DNA of 64,000 bases from Glutamicibacter uratoxydans (GCF_006539925.1 NZ_BJNY01000006.1:1-64000); one strand, 5' to 3'; shown: positions 1 through 8,885, counted from the first letter of the stretch. Notes: generated by a model not told the origin, from the sequence alone. Program-made: numbers and translations.

Positions 1-1346
1 GGGGCGATCGCAACGAGCGCAACAACGACCGCAATGAGCGCCGTGAACGCCGCGAGCGCAACAACGACCGCAATGACCGCGGGGATCGCAACGAGCGCGG
101 CAACAACCGCCGCGACCGCAACGACCGCAACCAGGATCGCAACGACCGGAACAACCGCAACCGCCGGAACCGCCGCGACGACGACGAGCCGCAGCTGAGC
201 GAGGACGACGTCCTGCTGCCGATCGCAGGCATCCTGGACGTGCTGGAGAACTACGCATTCGTCCGCACCGCCGGCTACCTGCCGGGCCCGAACGACGTCT
301 ACGTCACCCTGGGCCAGGTCAAGAAGTACAACTTGCGCAAGGGCGACGCCATCGTCGGTGCCATTCGCGCACCGCGCGAGGGCGAAACCCCGAACCCGCG
401 CCAGAAGTTCAACGCTCTGGTGCAGCTGACCTCCGTGAACGGCAAGAAGCCAGAGGACAACAAGGAGCGCGTCGAGTTCAACAAGCTCGTGCCGCTGTAT
501 CCGACCGAGCGCCTGCGCCTGGAGACCGACCCGAAGAAGGTCGGCCCGCGCGTCATCGACCTGGTCGCCCCGATCGGCAAGGGCCAGCGCGGCCTGATCG
601 TCTCGCCACCCAAGGCCGGCAAGACCCTGATCCTGCAGTCCATCGCGAACGCCATCACCACCAATAACCCAGAAGTGCACCTGATGATGGTGCTGGTGGA
701 TGAGCGTCCCGAAGAAGTCACCGACATGCAGCGCACCGTCAAGGGCGAGGTCATCGCCTCGACCTTCGACCGCCCGGCCGATGACCACACCACCGTGGCG
801 GAGCTCGCCATCGAGCGCGCCAAGCGCCTGGTGGAACTCGGCATGGACGTCGTCGTCCTGCTCGACTCGATGACCCGCCTGGGCCGCGCCTACAACCTGG
901 CGGCCCCTGCCAGCGGACGCATCCTCTCCGGCGGCGTGGACTCGGCGGCCCTGTACCCGCCGAAGCGCTTCTTCGGCGCCGCGCGCAACATCGAAAACGG
1001 CGGCTCGCTGACCATCCTGGCCACCGCGCTGGTGGAGACCGGATCCAAGATGGACGAGGTCATCTTCGAGGAGTTCAAGGGCACCGGCAACATGGAGCTG
1101 CGCCTTTCGCGCCAGCTGGCAGAGAAGCGCATCTTCCCGGCGGTCGACGTCAACGCGTCCTCCACCCGCCGCGAAGAGGCCCTGATGAGCGCCGAAGAGG
1201 TGCGCATCATGTGGCGTCTGCGCCGCATGCTCTCGGGCATCGACCCGCAGCAGGCGCTGGAAGTGCTCACCGGCAAGATCCGCGAGACCCAGTCCAACGC
1301 GGAGTTCCTGATGCTGGTCAACAAGACCACTCCGGACAAGCACTAG
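1..1346 (+). CDS. rho: Transcription termination factor Rho (5' end outside window)
   Basis: ATP-dependent RNA helicase that ends transcription by translocating along nascent RNA. The frame is open from base 3, so the start and most of the N-terminal domain lie upstream. The visible part opens with about 60 residues made almost only of Arg, Asn, Asp, Glu and Gly, then the RNA-binding fold (DVLENYAFVRTAGYLPGP). The hexameric ATPase follows, with a Walker A loop PPKAGKT near base 606, the Q-loop region VDERPEEVTDM, and the R-loop region EFKGTGNMEL. The Arg/Asn-rich insertion is typical of high-GC actinobacterial Rho and is thought to add RNA affinity. A strong hairpin follows the stop. The next gene, prfA, is the usual actinobacterial neighbour. 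Identity is certain; only the N-terminus is missing. Confidence 0.98.
   Translation, partial: GDRNERNNDRNERRERRERNNDRNDRGDRNERGNNRRDRNDRNQDRNDRNNRNRRNRRDDDEPQLSEDDVLLPIAGILDVLENYAFVRTAGYLPGPNDVYVTLGQVKKYNLRKGDAIVGAIRAPREGETPNPRQKFNALVQLTSVNGKKPEDNKERVEFNKLVPLYPTERLRLETDPKKVGPRVIDLVAPIGKGQRGLIVSPPKAGKTLILQSIANAITTNNPEVHLMMVLVDERPEEVTDMQRTVKGEVIASTFDRPADDHTTVAELAIERAKRLVELGMDVVVLLDSMTRLGRAYNLAAPASGRILSGGVDSAALYPPKRFFGAARNIENGGSLTILATALVETGSKMDEVIFEEFKGTGNMELRLSRQLAEKRIFPAVDVNASSTRREEALMSAEEVRIMWRLRRMLSGIDPQQALEVLTGKIRETQSNAEFLMLVNKTTPDKH
3..182 (+). repeat. Low-complexity Arg/Asn/Asp-coding repeat inside rho
   Basis: This stretch is built from iterated CGCAACGA-, AACGACCGC- and CGCAATGAC-type units that encode Asn-Arg, Asp-Arg and Glu-Arg runs in the rho frame. 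It is a coding repeat, not a CRISPR: units are 9-15 bases, in phase with codons, and have no unique spacers. It probably varies in length between strains by slippage. It continues upstream of the window. Confidence 0.8.
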
Positions 1347-1359
1347 TTCCGCACCCGCC

Positions 1360-1393
1360 ATGGCGTCCAGCTGTTGATTCAGCTGGACGCCAT
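1360..1393 (+). terminator. Hairpin terminator after rho
   Basis: A perfect 14-bp inverted repeat (ATGGCGTCCAGCTG and its complement) with a 6-base loop lies 13 bases after the rho stop. There is no U-tract, as in many actinobacterial terminators. It separates rho from prfA. Confidence 0.75.
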
Positions 1394-1518
1394 CGGCGCG
1401 TCAGCGTGCCGCTGCCACGCAGATCACGCCAGCACGCTCGCAGCGTGTCATAGATTTAGCCGTAGAATTTAATTCGGCCACCACCGGTCCCGCGTAGACA
1501 TAAAGGAAGAGCTACACC

Positions 1519-2592
1519 ATGTTTGAATCCGTCAAGTCGCTACTTGAGGAGCACGCCGCGATTCAGGCGCAGCTCTCCGATCCTGCGGTCTACGCCGACC
1601 AGTCCCTGGCCCGCAAGCTCGGCCGCCGCTCGGCGCAGCTGAACGGCATCGTCGAGGCCTACAACAAGTGGCATGCCGCCACCGAGGACCTGGAAGCCGC
1701 CAAGGAAATGGCCGACGAGGATCCGGACTTCGCCGAAGAGGTGGAAACCCTCACCGAGCAGCTGCCCGCGCTGGAGGAAAAGCTGCGCCGCCTGCTGATC
1801 CCGCGCGATGAGAACGACGGACGCAATGTCATCCTCGAAGTCAAGGGCGGCGAAGGCGGCGACGAGGCAGCCCTGTTCGCAGCAGACCTGCTGCGCATGT
1901 ACACCCGCTACGCGGAGCACAAAGGCTGGAAGGTGGAGATGATCTCCTACAACGAGTCCGACCTCGGTGGCTACAAGGACGCCCAGGTGGCCATCAAGGG
2001 CTCGTCCAACGACCCGGCGGAGGGCGTCTACGCCCACCTGAAGTTCGAGGGCGGCGTGCACCGCGTACAGCGCGTACCTGTCACCGAATCCCAGGGCCGC
2101 ATCCACACCTCCGCCGCCGGCGTGCTGGTGCTGCCGGAGGTTGACGAGCCCGAAGAGGTGGAGATCCACCAGAACGACCTGAAGATCGACGTCTACCGCT
2201 CCTCGGGCCCCGGCGGCCAGTCGGTGAACACCACCGACTCCGCGGTGCGCATCACCCACCTGCCCACCGGCATCGTGGTGGCCATGCAAAACGAGAAGTC
2301 GCAGATCCAGAACCGCGAAGCGGCCATGCGCGTGCTGCGCTCGCGCCTGCTGGCCCACCAGCAGGAGCAGATCGACGCGGAGAACTCGGCCCAGCGCGCC
2401 AGCCAGATCCGCACCATGGACCGTTCCGAGCGCATCCGCACCTACAACTACCCGGAAAACCGCATCGCTGACCACCGCACCGGCTACAAGGCCTACAACC
2501 TGGACGCGGTGATGGACGGCGACCTGCAGCCGGTCATCGAATCCTGCATCCAGATGGACGAGGAAGAGCGCCTGGCGGCGCTGGGCGAGTAG
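1519..2592 (+). CDS. prfA: Peptide chain release factor 1
   Basis: Class I release factor that reads UAA and UAG and triggers peptidyl-tRNA hydrolysis in the ribosome. It has 357 residues, the usual length. The GGQ hydrolysis motif is at residues 232-234 ([10 protein letters not shown]). The stop-codon recognition tripeptide is PVT at 187-189, the RF1 type rather than the SPF of RF2. An AAGGAAGAG ribosome-binding site lies about 8 bases before the ATG. It is followed after 11 bases by prmC, whose product methylates the GGQ glutamine, so enzyme and substrate are probably co-expressed. Confidence 0.98.
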   Translation: MFESVKSLLEEHAAIQAQLSDPAVYADQSLARKLGRRSAQLNGIVEAYNKWHAATEDLEAAKEMADEDPDFAEEVETLTEQLPALEEKLRRLLIPRDENDGRNVILEVKGGEGGDEAALFAADLLRMYTRYAEHKGWKVEMISYNESDLGGYKDAQVAIKGSSNDPAEGVYAHLKFEGGVHRVQRVPVTESQGRIHTSAAGVLVLPEVDEPEEVEIHQNDLKIDVYRSSGPGGQSVNTTDSAVRITHLPTGIVVAMQNEKSQIQNREAAMRVLRSRLLAHQQEQIDAENSAQRASQIRTMDRSERIRTYNYPENRIADHRTGYKAYNLDAVMDGDLQPVIESCIQMDEEERLAALGE

Positions 2593-2603
2593 CCTGCAAG
2601 CCC

Positions 2604-3533
2604 ATGGCGTCTGAAATCAGCACCGGCGGACGGCACGGCGCTTCCGCGCAGGACCAGCAGGATGGGCGCGAGGCCCGGCACCTGCAGATCTCTGCGCTGC
2701 GCCGCGCCGGCATCGCCCAGCTGGCCGCCGCCGCAGTGCCCAGCCCGATGGCGGACGCGGACCTGCTGGCTTGCTTCGTGCTCGGCATCGACAAGCCCGA
2801 GCTGAAGCTGCGCGAGCTGCGCGGCGAGAGCTTCACCGCGCAGCAGGCAGCGCAGTTCCGCGAGCTGCTTGCCGCCCGGGCCACCCGCATCCCGCTGCAG
2901 CATCTGACAGGGCAGGCATTCTTCCGCTACCTCACGCTCAAGGTGGGCCCCGGGGTCTTTTCCCCGCGCCCGGAAACCGAAGGCGTAGTCCAAGTGGGGC
3001 TCGACTTCCTCGCCGCGCAGCAGCTGGCGCATCCGCGTTGCGTGGATTTGTGCTCGGGATCGGGCGCAATCGCCGCGGCCCTGGCCACCGAGGCCGCGGG
3101 CTCGGAAGTCTGGGCGGTGGAGCTCTCCGACGACGCCATCGGCTACACCCGGGCCAACTGCGAACCCGTGGGAGTCACTGTGCTGCACCAGGACGCCTCT
3201 AAGCTCCCTGCCGAGCTGGAGGGCACGATGGACCTGGTCGTCTCCAACCCGCCCTACATTCCCCCCAATGCGGTGCCGCGCGAACCCGAGGTGCGCGAGC
3301 ACGATCCGCAGATGGCGCTCTATGGGCTGGGGGAGGACGGGCTGCAGATCCCGCGGGCCATCGCCGCTCAGGCCCGGCGCCTGCTGCGCCCCGGCGGGAT
3401 GTTCGTGATGGAACACGCAGAAGTCCAAGAGCACTCGGCGGCCCAGCTATTGCGCGAGGCCGGCTTCGCCTCGGTGACCGGGCACCTGGATCTGAGCGGC
3501 AGGCCCCGGTCTACCAGCGGCATCGCTTCCTGA
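2604..3533 (+). CDS. prmC: Release factor glutamine methyltransferase
   Basis: SAM-dependent N5-glutamine methyltransferase that modifies the GGQ motif of release factors. The SAM-binding segment VDLCSGSGAIAAAL is at residues 147-160 and the substrate-glutamine motif NPPY at 215-218. The conserved block LTGQAFFRYL-VFSPRPETE precedes them. At 309 residues it is somewhat long; about 25 extra N-terminal residues (rich in Gly, Gln and Asp) suggest the true start could be downstream, but no better start with a clear ribosome-binding site was found. It lies directly behind prfA and probably shares its transcript. Confidence 0.95.
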   Translation: MASEISTGGRHGASAQDQQDGREARHLQISALRRAGIAQLAAAAVPSPMADADLLACFVLGIDKPELKLRELRGESFTAQQAAQFRELLAARATRIPLQHLTGQAFFRYLTLKVGPGVFSPRPETEGVVQVGLDFLAAQQLAHPRCVDLCSGSGAIAAALATEAAGSEVWAVELSDDAIGYTRANCEPVGVTVLHQDASKLPAELEGTMDLVVSNPPYIPPNAVPREPEVREHDPQMALYGLGEDGLQIPRAIAAQARRLLRPGGMFVMEHAEVQEHSAAQLLREAGFASVTGHLDLSGRPRSTSGIAS

Positions 3534-3592
3534 GGCGCCCTTTGCGGCGCGATGAACCATAAACCAGCACCAGCACATGAAAGAATGAACCC

Positions 3593-4321
3593 GTGAGCAC
3601 ACGATTTTCGGTCAGCAACGAGCAGGAATACGCCGATGGCCTCGCGGCCGCGCGCCAGGCGCTGTCGGCCCAGCGCTGCATTGTCCTGCCCACAGACACC
3701 GTGTACGGGATCGGCGCGGACGCCTTCAGCGCGCAGGGCGTAGCCATGCTGCTTGCCGCCAAGGGACGCAGCCGCACGATGCCCCCTCCGGTGCTGATTT
3801 CCCAGGTCGCCACGATGGATGGGCTGGCCCGCGACGTTCCCGATGACGCACGCAAGCTCGCCGAGGCCTTCTGGCCCGGCGCGCTGACCCTGATCCTCCA
3901 GGCCCAGCCGTCGCTGACCTGGGATCTGGGCGAAACCCGCGGCACCGTGGGGCTGCGCGTGCCCAATGACCAGACGGCCCTGGATCTGCTGGCCGTCACC
4001 GGCCCGCTCGCCGTGTCTTCGGCCAACCGCACCGGAAACCCCGCCGCCACCACAGCCGACGAGGCCATGGACCAGCTGGGGGAGTCCGTCGACGTGTATC
4101 TCGACGGGGGCTCCCGGGGCGCTGACGGAGAAGAGGTGCTGCCTTCCACCATCGTCGACGCCACCGGAGAGACGCTGCGGGTGGTGCGAGCCGGCGCCAT
4201 CAGCATTGCAGAACTGCGCGTCGTGGTGCCGCAGATCCTCGACCTCGGACAAGAGCCTGACGCAGGCGCCGCCGCTTCAGAACCCCAGCCAGGCCAGGAC
4301 GCCACCGGCCAGGACGCATGA
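3593..4321 (+). CDS. tsaC: L-threonylcarbamoyladenylate synthase (TsaC/Sua5 family)
   Basis: Makes threonylcarbamoyl-AMP from threonine, bicarbonate and ATP, the first step of t6A37 modification of ANN-decoding tRNAs. The 242-residue protein carries the YrdC fold: a nucleotide-site segment LPTDTVYGIGADA early on, KGRSRTMPPPVLI, then WPGALTLIL and the SSANRTGNPA motif. It lacks the full Sua5 C-terminal domain and ends in an Ala/Gln-rich tail. The start is GTG. The stop overlaps the ATG of the next gene (ATGA), so translation of the two is probably coupled. The same gene order occurs in mycobacteria. Confidence 0.95.
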   Translation: MSTRFSVSNEQEYADGLAAARQALSAQRCIVLPTDTVYGIGADAFSAQGVAMLLAAKGRSRTMPPPVLISQVATMDGLARDVPDDARKLAEAFWPGALTLILQAQPSLTWDLGETRGTVGLRVPNDQTALDLLAVTGPLAVSSANRTGNPAATTADEAMDQLGESVDVYLDGGSRGADGEEVLPSTIVDATGETLRVVRAGAISIAELRVVVPQILDLGQEPDAGAAASEPQPGQDATGQDA

Positions 4322-5457
4322 GAAGCTATGTCATCCTGATCGCCTTCGGATTTGCGGTCTCCTACCTGCTCACACCGATCGTCAGATCGGTCGGGGAGAG
4401 GTACACCGTCGGGCAGAAAGTCCGCGCCAGGGATCAGCACAAGAGCCCCATCGTGAAATTCGGTGGAGTGGCGATCATCGCCTCATTCCTTGCCGGGCTC
4501 GCCCTGGCAAGCCAACTGCGGTTCTTCAACGGCATTTTCAGCAACCCCGAGCCGATCATCGGCATCGTGCTGGCAATGCTGCTGATCCTTGTCCTGGGGC
4601 TGGCCGATGACCTCTTCGACTTGCGCTGGTATGTGAAGCTGGCTGCCCAGATCACGGTGGGCCTGATCATTTCCACCCACGGCATCCTCATCCAGTCGCT
4701 GCCGGTGGGTTCGTGGGAGATCGACTACAAGTGGCTACAAATACTAGTCACTGTATTCTTGATCGTTTTGACGATGAATGCCATCAACTTCTCCGACGGG
4801 CTCGATGGACTCGCCGCCGGCCTGGCCGCCATCGGCGCCGCAACCTTCTTCGTCTATTCGTACATCCTGGCCACTCACGTCAGCGCCGAGGACTATGCCA
4901 ATGTCGGAGCACTGCTCTGCTCGCTGCTGCTCGGCGCCTGCTTAGGCTTCCTTCCGCACAATTTCAACCCGGCGAACATCTTCATGGGTGAAACAGGCGT
5001 GCTCGCAATCGGACTGGTTCTTTCGGTATCCGCGATCGCCGTCACCGGCGATGTGCGCGGACTGGAAGCGCAGAGGTTCCGGAACATCCCCGCCTATATG
5101 CCGATGCTGCTGCCGATGGTGATCGTCTTCCTACCAGTACTGGACCTTGTGCTCTCTGTTTTCAGACGCTTGGCGAATAAGCGCTCCCCGTTTTCGCCCG
5201 ATGCAAAGCACATTCACCACAAGATGCTTGCCCAAGGTCACTCGGTGCGTCGAGCAGTCATATTGCTTTACATTTGGGCCGGAACCATCGCCGTGACTGT
5301 GGTGTCTATCGCATTCATCCCAGTCGAACTGGTCTGGCCCATCGCCGTGCTGGTGTTCTTCGGCGTCGCCTTAGCAACGTGGAAACCGCTGGTCGTCGAG
5401 CGGTGGAGTGCCCTACGGGTGAAGTTTGGAAAAAAGTCGAGCGGAAAATTGCCCTAG
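4318..5457 (+). CDS. wecA: Undecaprenyl-phosphate sugar-1-phosphate transferase (WecA/Rfe, MraY family)
   Basis: Polytopic membrane enzyme that transfers a sugar-1-phosphate, probably GlcNAc-1-phosphate from UDP-GlcNAc, to decaprenyl/undecaprenyl phosphate to start cell-wall glycopolymer synthesis. The 379 residues hold about 10-11 membrane helices. Family motifs are visible: KVRARDQHKSPIVKFGG at the N-terminus, LADDLFDLRW, the Mg-site segment NAINFSDGLDGLAAG, FLPHNFNPANIFMGETG, and the C-terminal cytoplasmic SPDAKHIHHKML loop. It overlaps tsaC by four bases and is followed by the ATP synthase region, as rfe is in Mycobacterium. The exact sugar substrate cannot be read from sequence. Confidence 0.92.
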   Translation: MRSYVILIAFGFAVSYLLTPIVRSVGERYTVGQKVRARDQHKSPIVKFGGVAIIASFLAGLALASQLRFFNGIFSNPEPIIGIVLAMLLILVLGLADDLFDLRWYVKLAAQITVGLIISTHGILIQSLPVGSWEIDYKWLQILVTVFLIVLTMNAINFSDGLDGLAAGLAAIGAATFFVYSYILATHVSAEDYANVGALLCSLLLGACLGFLPHNFNPANIFMGETGVLAIGLVLSVSAIAVTGDVRGLEAQRFRNIPAYMPMLLPMVIVFLPVLDLVLSVFRRLANKRSPFSPDAKHIHHKMLAQGHSVRRAVILLYIWAGTIAVTVVSIAFIPVELVWPIAVLVFFGVALATWKPLVVERWSALRVKFGKKSSGKLP

Positions 5458-5465
5458 CCTGGATC

Positions 5466-5494
5466 CCGACAATCACTTCTATCTCGTGTAGAAT
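5466..5494 (+). promoter_or_regulatory. Candidate promoter for the atpI-like gene
   Basis: CCGACA (5466-5471), a 17-base spacer and TAGAAT (5489-5494) form a plausible sigma-70 type promoter in the wecA-atpI gap. Predicted start of transcription is near 5501, which excludes an ATG at 5500 as the start of the next gene. Confidence 0.45.
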
Positions 5495-5604
5495 TCAATG
5501 TGGATCTTCTTCCTTGGGCTTTGCGGCCCTGGGAGGACTTGAGTTTCATCAGCATCGATGGGTGCATGATGGTCGTTCGATTTAGACGAAGAAAGGATGC
5601 GGAC

Positions 5605-6039
5605 TTGGCTTCTGGTTCTGCCCGCGTCAGTGCTTCGTCTGCACCGAAGTCCATCTGGCTGCCGATTCTTGGCCTGTCATTGGTGTACTCGATCATTGCG
5701 AGCTTGGCCTTTTTCCTGATTTCTTGGCTGATCGCTGATCTTCAGTACGCACTCTCCGGGGCCCTGGCCGCCGGAATGGTTATTGGCTTTTTTGCTATTG
5801 GCATTCTCATTGCCGAAGCTGCCGGACGAATCCGCCGTTCGTGGGCTATGCCCGCATTTCTTGCGGTATTCGTCGTCAAGGTCTTCGGCATCGCCTTCGT
5901 TCTGTTGAACCTGGGGTTGCCCGTTTGGGTCGACCGCCAGGGATTCGTGCTTGCAGCTGCCATCTCTCTCGTTGCCTGGCAGGTTGGCGAGGTGCGTGCC
6001 TTCATGAAGGCCCGCCTTGCAATCTATAACGAAGAGTAG
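5605..6039 (+). CDS. AtpI-like small membrane protein
   Basis: A 144-residue membrane protein with four predicted helices (SIWLPILGLSLVYSIIASLAF onward, then an Ala/Gly-rich second helix, a third and a fourth). It occupies the place of atpI/Rv1303 directly before atpB. AtpI proteins are thought to help assemble the c-ring or supply Mg; this role is inferred from position and topology, as sequence similarity to AtpI is weak. The start chosen is TTG at 5605, seven bases behind a GAAAGGA site (5591-5597). ATG codons at 5500 and 5566 are in frame, but the first coincides with the predicted transcription start and neither has a well-spaced ribosome-binding site. Confidence 0.75.
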   Translation: MASGSARVSASSAPKSIWLPILGLSLVYSIIASLAFFLISWLIADLQYALSGALAAGMVIGFFAIGILIAEAAGRIRRSWAMPAFLAVFVVKVFGIAFVLLNLGLPVWVDRQGFVLAAAISLVAWQVGEVRAFMKARLAIYNEE

Positions 6040-6195
6040 GCCCAGCCTTCCGACAAATATGTCAAAGGAATGCTGTGAGTTTGATAAGCTTACTAACGGG
6101 TCATTTTCGGCCGTGCGCATAATCGTGCGCGGTTGAATCGGAATTCATCTTCAGGGAGACCTGAGGATGGCACTCTATCAGAGTTGATGCTTTTC

Positions 6196-6224
6196 TTGGC
6201 AACTCTGTGAGTTGCCCGTTTGAT
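6196..6224 (+). promoter_or_regulatory. Possible promoter before atpB
   Basis: The 265-base gap before atpB is AT-richer than its surroundings. TTGGCA (6196-6201), 17 bases and TTTGAT (6219-6224) could form a promoter; they overlap an 8-bp inverted repeat CAGAGTTG/CAACTCTG (6179-6186 and 6200-6207). A long leader of about 75 bases would follow. Weak prediction. Confidence 0.3.
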
Positions 6225-6304
6225 CTTTTCTTCACACGGTGAAAGGCAGTTACCGCCAGTCACCACCTTTTGCCCGTGACCGTTACTGCAGAGAGGACAG
6301 CGCG

Positions 6305-7117
6305 TTGCTCGCGTTTGCGCTCCCAATGGCCTCAGAAGAAGGCGGATTCGTTCCGCCGACCGTATCCGACACCCACCTGCCAGAGATTTTCCCTTGGCTG
6401 GCTGAGTACGGTACGGGTTTCGGCAAGCAGATGCTCATGATCGTACTCTCGATCGTGCTCATCACTTGGTTCTTCACCGCAGCCATCAAGAACCCGAAGC
6501 TGGTTCCAGGCAAGATGCAGTACATCGCTGAATCCGGTTACGCCTTCGTGCGTAACGGCATTGGCCGCGACATCATCGGCGAGAAGAACTTCCGTCCATG
6601 GGTTCCTCTGCTGTTCGCGACCTTCTTCTTTGTACTGCTGAACAACCTCTTCGGTGCAATTCCGTTCCTGCAGCTTCCATCGTTCTCACACGCTGGTTCT
6701 GCATACGCGATGGCAATCATCATCTACGGCACCTGGATTGCCGTAGGCCTGAAGAACCACGGTATCCGCTACTTCAAGCTGGCCGTTGTTCCGTCCGGTG
6801 TTCCGGGCTGGATCATGCCGCTGATGATTCCGTTGGAAATCATTTCAAACTTCATCGTTCGCCCGCTGACGCACTCGCTGCGTTTGATGGCAACGATGCT
6901 GGCTGGTCACATGATCGTGATGCTGGCTGCCGCCGGCGCACGCTACCTGATCGTAGTTCAGGACAACTTGGCCATGAACGGCCTTGGCGTTCTGATCATT
7001 GCCGGCTCGGTCGCAATGTACTTCCTGGAACTGCTGATCATGGTTCTGCAGGCGTTCGTTTTCGCCCTGCTGACCGCGATCTACGTCCAGGGTGCGATCG
7101 ATGCTGACGCACACTAA
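6305..7117 (+). CDS. atpB: ATP synthase Fo subunit a
   Basis: Proton-channel subunit of the membrane Fo sector; its two half-channels and essential arginine let protons reach the c-ring. About six helices; the arginine-bearing helix is visible as PLTHSLRLMATMLAGHMIVML, and the last helices as YFLELLIMVLQAFVFALLTAIYV. The start chosen is TTG at 6305 (MLAFALP), seven bases after GAGAGGA (6291-6297), giving 270 residues and matching the N-terminus I know for Arthrobacter AtpB. An in-frame ATG at 6239 would add 22 polar residues and is rejected. First structural gene of the atp operon. Confidence 0.96.
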   Translation: MLAFALPMASEEGGFVPPTVSDTHLPEIFPWLAEYGTGFGKQMLMIVLSIVLITWFFTAAIKNPKLVPGKMQYIAESGYAFVRNGIGRDIIGEKNFRPWVPLLFATFFFVLLNNLFGAIPFLQLPSFSHAGSAYAMAIIIYGTWIAVGLKNHGIRYFKLAVVPSGVPGWIMPLMIPLEIISNFIVRPLTHSLRLMATMLAGHMIVMLAAAGARYLIVVQDNLAMNGLGVLIIAGSVAMYFLELLIMVLQAFVFALLTAIYVQGAIDADAH

Positions 7118-7151
7118 GCCATAACTTCGTCACTTCCAACCATCAAAGTTC

Positions 7152-7172
7152 TTCCTTGAGCCACTCAAGGAA
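7152..7172 (+). other. RNA hairpin between atpB and atpE
   Basis: Perfect 9-bp stem TTCCTTGAG/CTCAAGGAA with a 3-base loop, 34 bases after the atpB stop and 54 bases before the atpE start. No U-tract follows, so it is more likely an mRNA processing or stabilising element than a full terminator. Confidence 0.55.
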
Positions 7173-7225
7173 TACCTCACAACCTACCGGCAAACAGCTC
7201 GGTATCTTGAAAGGAACATAATCAC

Positions 7226-7438
7226 ATGTTGCACGGCTCCCTGAATATGATCGGCTACGGCCTGGCTGCTATCGGTTCGGCCATCGGCGTGGGTCTGATC
7301 TTCGCTGCTTACATCAACGGTGTTGCACGTCAGCCAGAGGCTCAGCGTATTCTGCAGCCAATCGCCATGCTGGGCTTCGCCCTTGCAGAAGCACTGGCCA
7401 TCCTGGGCCTGGTCTTCGCCTTCGTCGTCGGCGCCTAG
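7226..7438 (+). CDS. atpE: ATP synthase Fo subunit c (proteolipid)
   Basis: Forms the rotating c-ring. The 70-residue hairpin protein has two helices: the first is Gly/Ala-rich with the GXGXG-like pattern ([21 protein letters not shown]), then the polar loop RQPE (35-38) that contacts subunits gamma and epsilon, then the second helix with the proton-binding carboxylate Glu55 ([10 protein letters not shown]). The lack of the extra polar ligands of Na-type rings suggests proton coupling. GAAAGGA at 7209-7215 is a strong ribosome-binding site. RNA hairpins flank the gene on both sides, fitting the need for many more c than other subunits. Confidence 0.98.
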   Translation: MLHGSLNMIGYGLAAIGSAIGVGLIFAAYINGVARQPEAQRILQPIAMLGFALAEALAILGLVFAFVVGA

Positions 7439-7452
7439 TCTTTTCGCAACTG

Positions 7453-7478
7453 TAGTGGCCTCGCCACTATCGCGAGGC
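7453..7478 (+). other. Overlapping alternative hairpins between atpE and atpF
   Basis: TAGTGGC (7453-7459) pairs with GCCACTA (7463-7469). GCCTCG (7458-7463) can instead pair with CGAGGC (7473-7478). The two stems share bases 7458-7469 and exclude one another. They start 14 bases after the atpE stop and may protect the atpE message or lower read-through into atpF. Confidence 0.45.
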
Positions 7479-7518
7479 AGACACACAAGCGAAAACTAGT
7501 AGATAAGGAATAGTGAGA

Positions 7519-8073
7519 ATGAACAGCACTGACTTCATCCTCGCTGCGAGCGAATCGGCCAACCCGCTGGTGCCAAACCCGTGGGAAATTCTCGTCACGG
7601 GCGTTGGCTTCGCGCTCCTCTTGTTCATCGTCGTCAAGGTGATTGCTCCGAAGTTTGAGCAGTCCTACGAAGATCGCGTCACCGCGATCGAAGGTGGCTT
7701 GGAGAAGGCCGAGGCTGCGCAGAAGGAAGCAGAGGAGACCTTGGCACAGTACAAGGCCCAGCTTCTGGAAGCCCGCACCGAGGCAAACCGCATCCGCGAG
7801 GATGCTCGTAGCGAAGGTGCTCAGATCCTCGCAGATCTGAAGACCAAGGCAACCGATGAGGCTACTCGAATCACCGAGCAGGCTCAGCGTCAGATCTCGG
7901 CCGAGCGCACTGCTGCTCTGTCGTCGCTTCGCACCGACGTGGGCACCTTGGCCACCGAGCTTGCAAGCAAGATTGTTGACGAAGCTCTGAAGGACGATGC
8001 CCGTGCACAGCGCGTGGTTGATCAGTTCCTGAACGATTTGGAAGCTCAGCAGAACGCAGGTGCATCGAACTAA
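7519..8073 (+). CDS. atpF: ATP synthase Fo subunit b
   Basis: Peripheral-stalk subunit that anchors F1 to the membrane. A single N-terminal helix (residues about 25-45, ILVTGVGFALLLFIVVKVIAP) is followed by a long charged coiled coil, which begins EQSYEDRVTAIEGGLEKAEA. The ATG at 7519 sits eight bases from AAGGAA and gives 184 residues; an in-frame GTG at 7513 is an alternative too close to that site. The stop and the atpH start share one base (TAATG). The length is normal for b subunits. Confidence 0.96.
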   Translation: MNSTDFILAASESANPLVPNPWEILVTGVGFALLLFIVVKVIAPKFEQSYEDRVTAIEGGLEKAEAAQKEAEETLAQYKAQLLEARTEANRIREDARSEGAQILADLKTKATDEATRITEQAQRQISAERTAALSSLRTDVGTLATELASKIVDEALKDDARAQRVVDQFLNDLEAQQNAGASN

Positions 8074-8885
8074 TGGCAAGTGTATCGAGCGAGTCATTGG
8101 CAAAGGCTTTGGAGTTCGCTGAACCCAAGCTGGCACAGGCATCAATTGAGCTGCCGAAGGAACTGTTCGCGGTCCTGGAAGTACTGGATGCAAATGCCGG
8201 TCTCCGCCGAGCATTGACTGACCCAGCCCGTGAAGCCGCCGAGAAGGCAAGCCTGTTGGCACAGCTGTTGCGCGGAAAGGTTTCGGCAGATGCCGAGGCC
8301 ATCGTCGCCCAGCTGGCTTCCACCCGCTGGAGCTCGGAACGCGACATTAGCGATGCGCTCGAAACGCTGGCTGTCACTGCGGTGACCGCAGTGGCCGAGC
8401 AGCAGGACGGGCCTTCGGGGCTGGCCAAGCTGGAACAGGATCTGTTCTCCTTCATCGAGGTAGTTCGTGCTAACCACGAACTGCAGCGTGCGTTGGATGA
8501 TGCGCAGGCCCCAGCCGAGGCAAAGAGCGCTCTGGCGCTCAAGCTCGTGCCAAACGCGTCGAAGACCTCGCAGGCGTTGATCTCCCAGGCAGTTTCCGCC
8601 CCTCGCGGGCTGAAGCCGGTTTCCCTGGTTGAGCGCTTCGTTGAGCTGGTTGCCAAGCGGCAGCAGCGCTGGATCGCAGCGGTGACCAGCTCGGTCCAGC
8701 TTTCGCAGGCACAGCTATCGCGTCTTGAGACCAGCTTGAACAAGATCTACGGTCGCAAGCTGAAGCTCAACGCCACTACCGATCCATCGCTGGTCGGTGG
8801 CCTGGTCGTGAAGGTTGGCGACGAAGTTGTCGACGCTTCCGTGGCATCTCGTGTGGCCGAGTTGCGCCGCGCCCTGGTTGGCTAG
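8073..8885 (+). CDS. atpH: ATP synthase F1 subunit delta
   Basis: Connects the peripheral stalk to the top of the F1 head. At 270 residues it is the long actinobacterial form, about 90 residues longer than the E. coli protein, with an extra helical N-terminal region. The C-terminal family motif is visible as [35 protein letters not shown]. It overlaps atpF by one base and is followed by a 125-base gap before atpA. Confidence 0.95.
   Translation: MASVSSESLAKALEFAEPKLAQASIELPKELFAVLEVLDANAGLRRALTDPAREAAEKASLLAQLLRGKVSADAEAIVAQLASTRWSSERDISDALETLAVTAVTAVAEQQDGPSGLAKLEQDLFSFIEVVRANHELQRALDDAQAPAEAKSALALKLVPNASKTSQALISQAVSAPRGLKPVSLVERFVELVAKRQQRWIAAVTSSVQLSQAQLSRLETSLNKIYGRKLKLNATTDPSLVGGLVVKVGDEVVDASVASRVAELRRALVG

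Noticed and set aside
3-182. Possible CRISPR array from repeated units at the left edge
   Set aside because: Units are short, in codon phase with rho, and have no spacers.
6239-6304. In-frame ATG upstream of atpB as start
   Set aside because: Would place GAGAGGA inside the gene and add a polar N-terminus unlike known AtpB.
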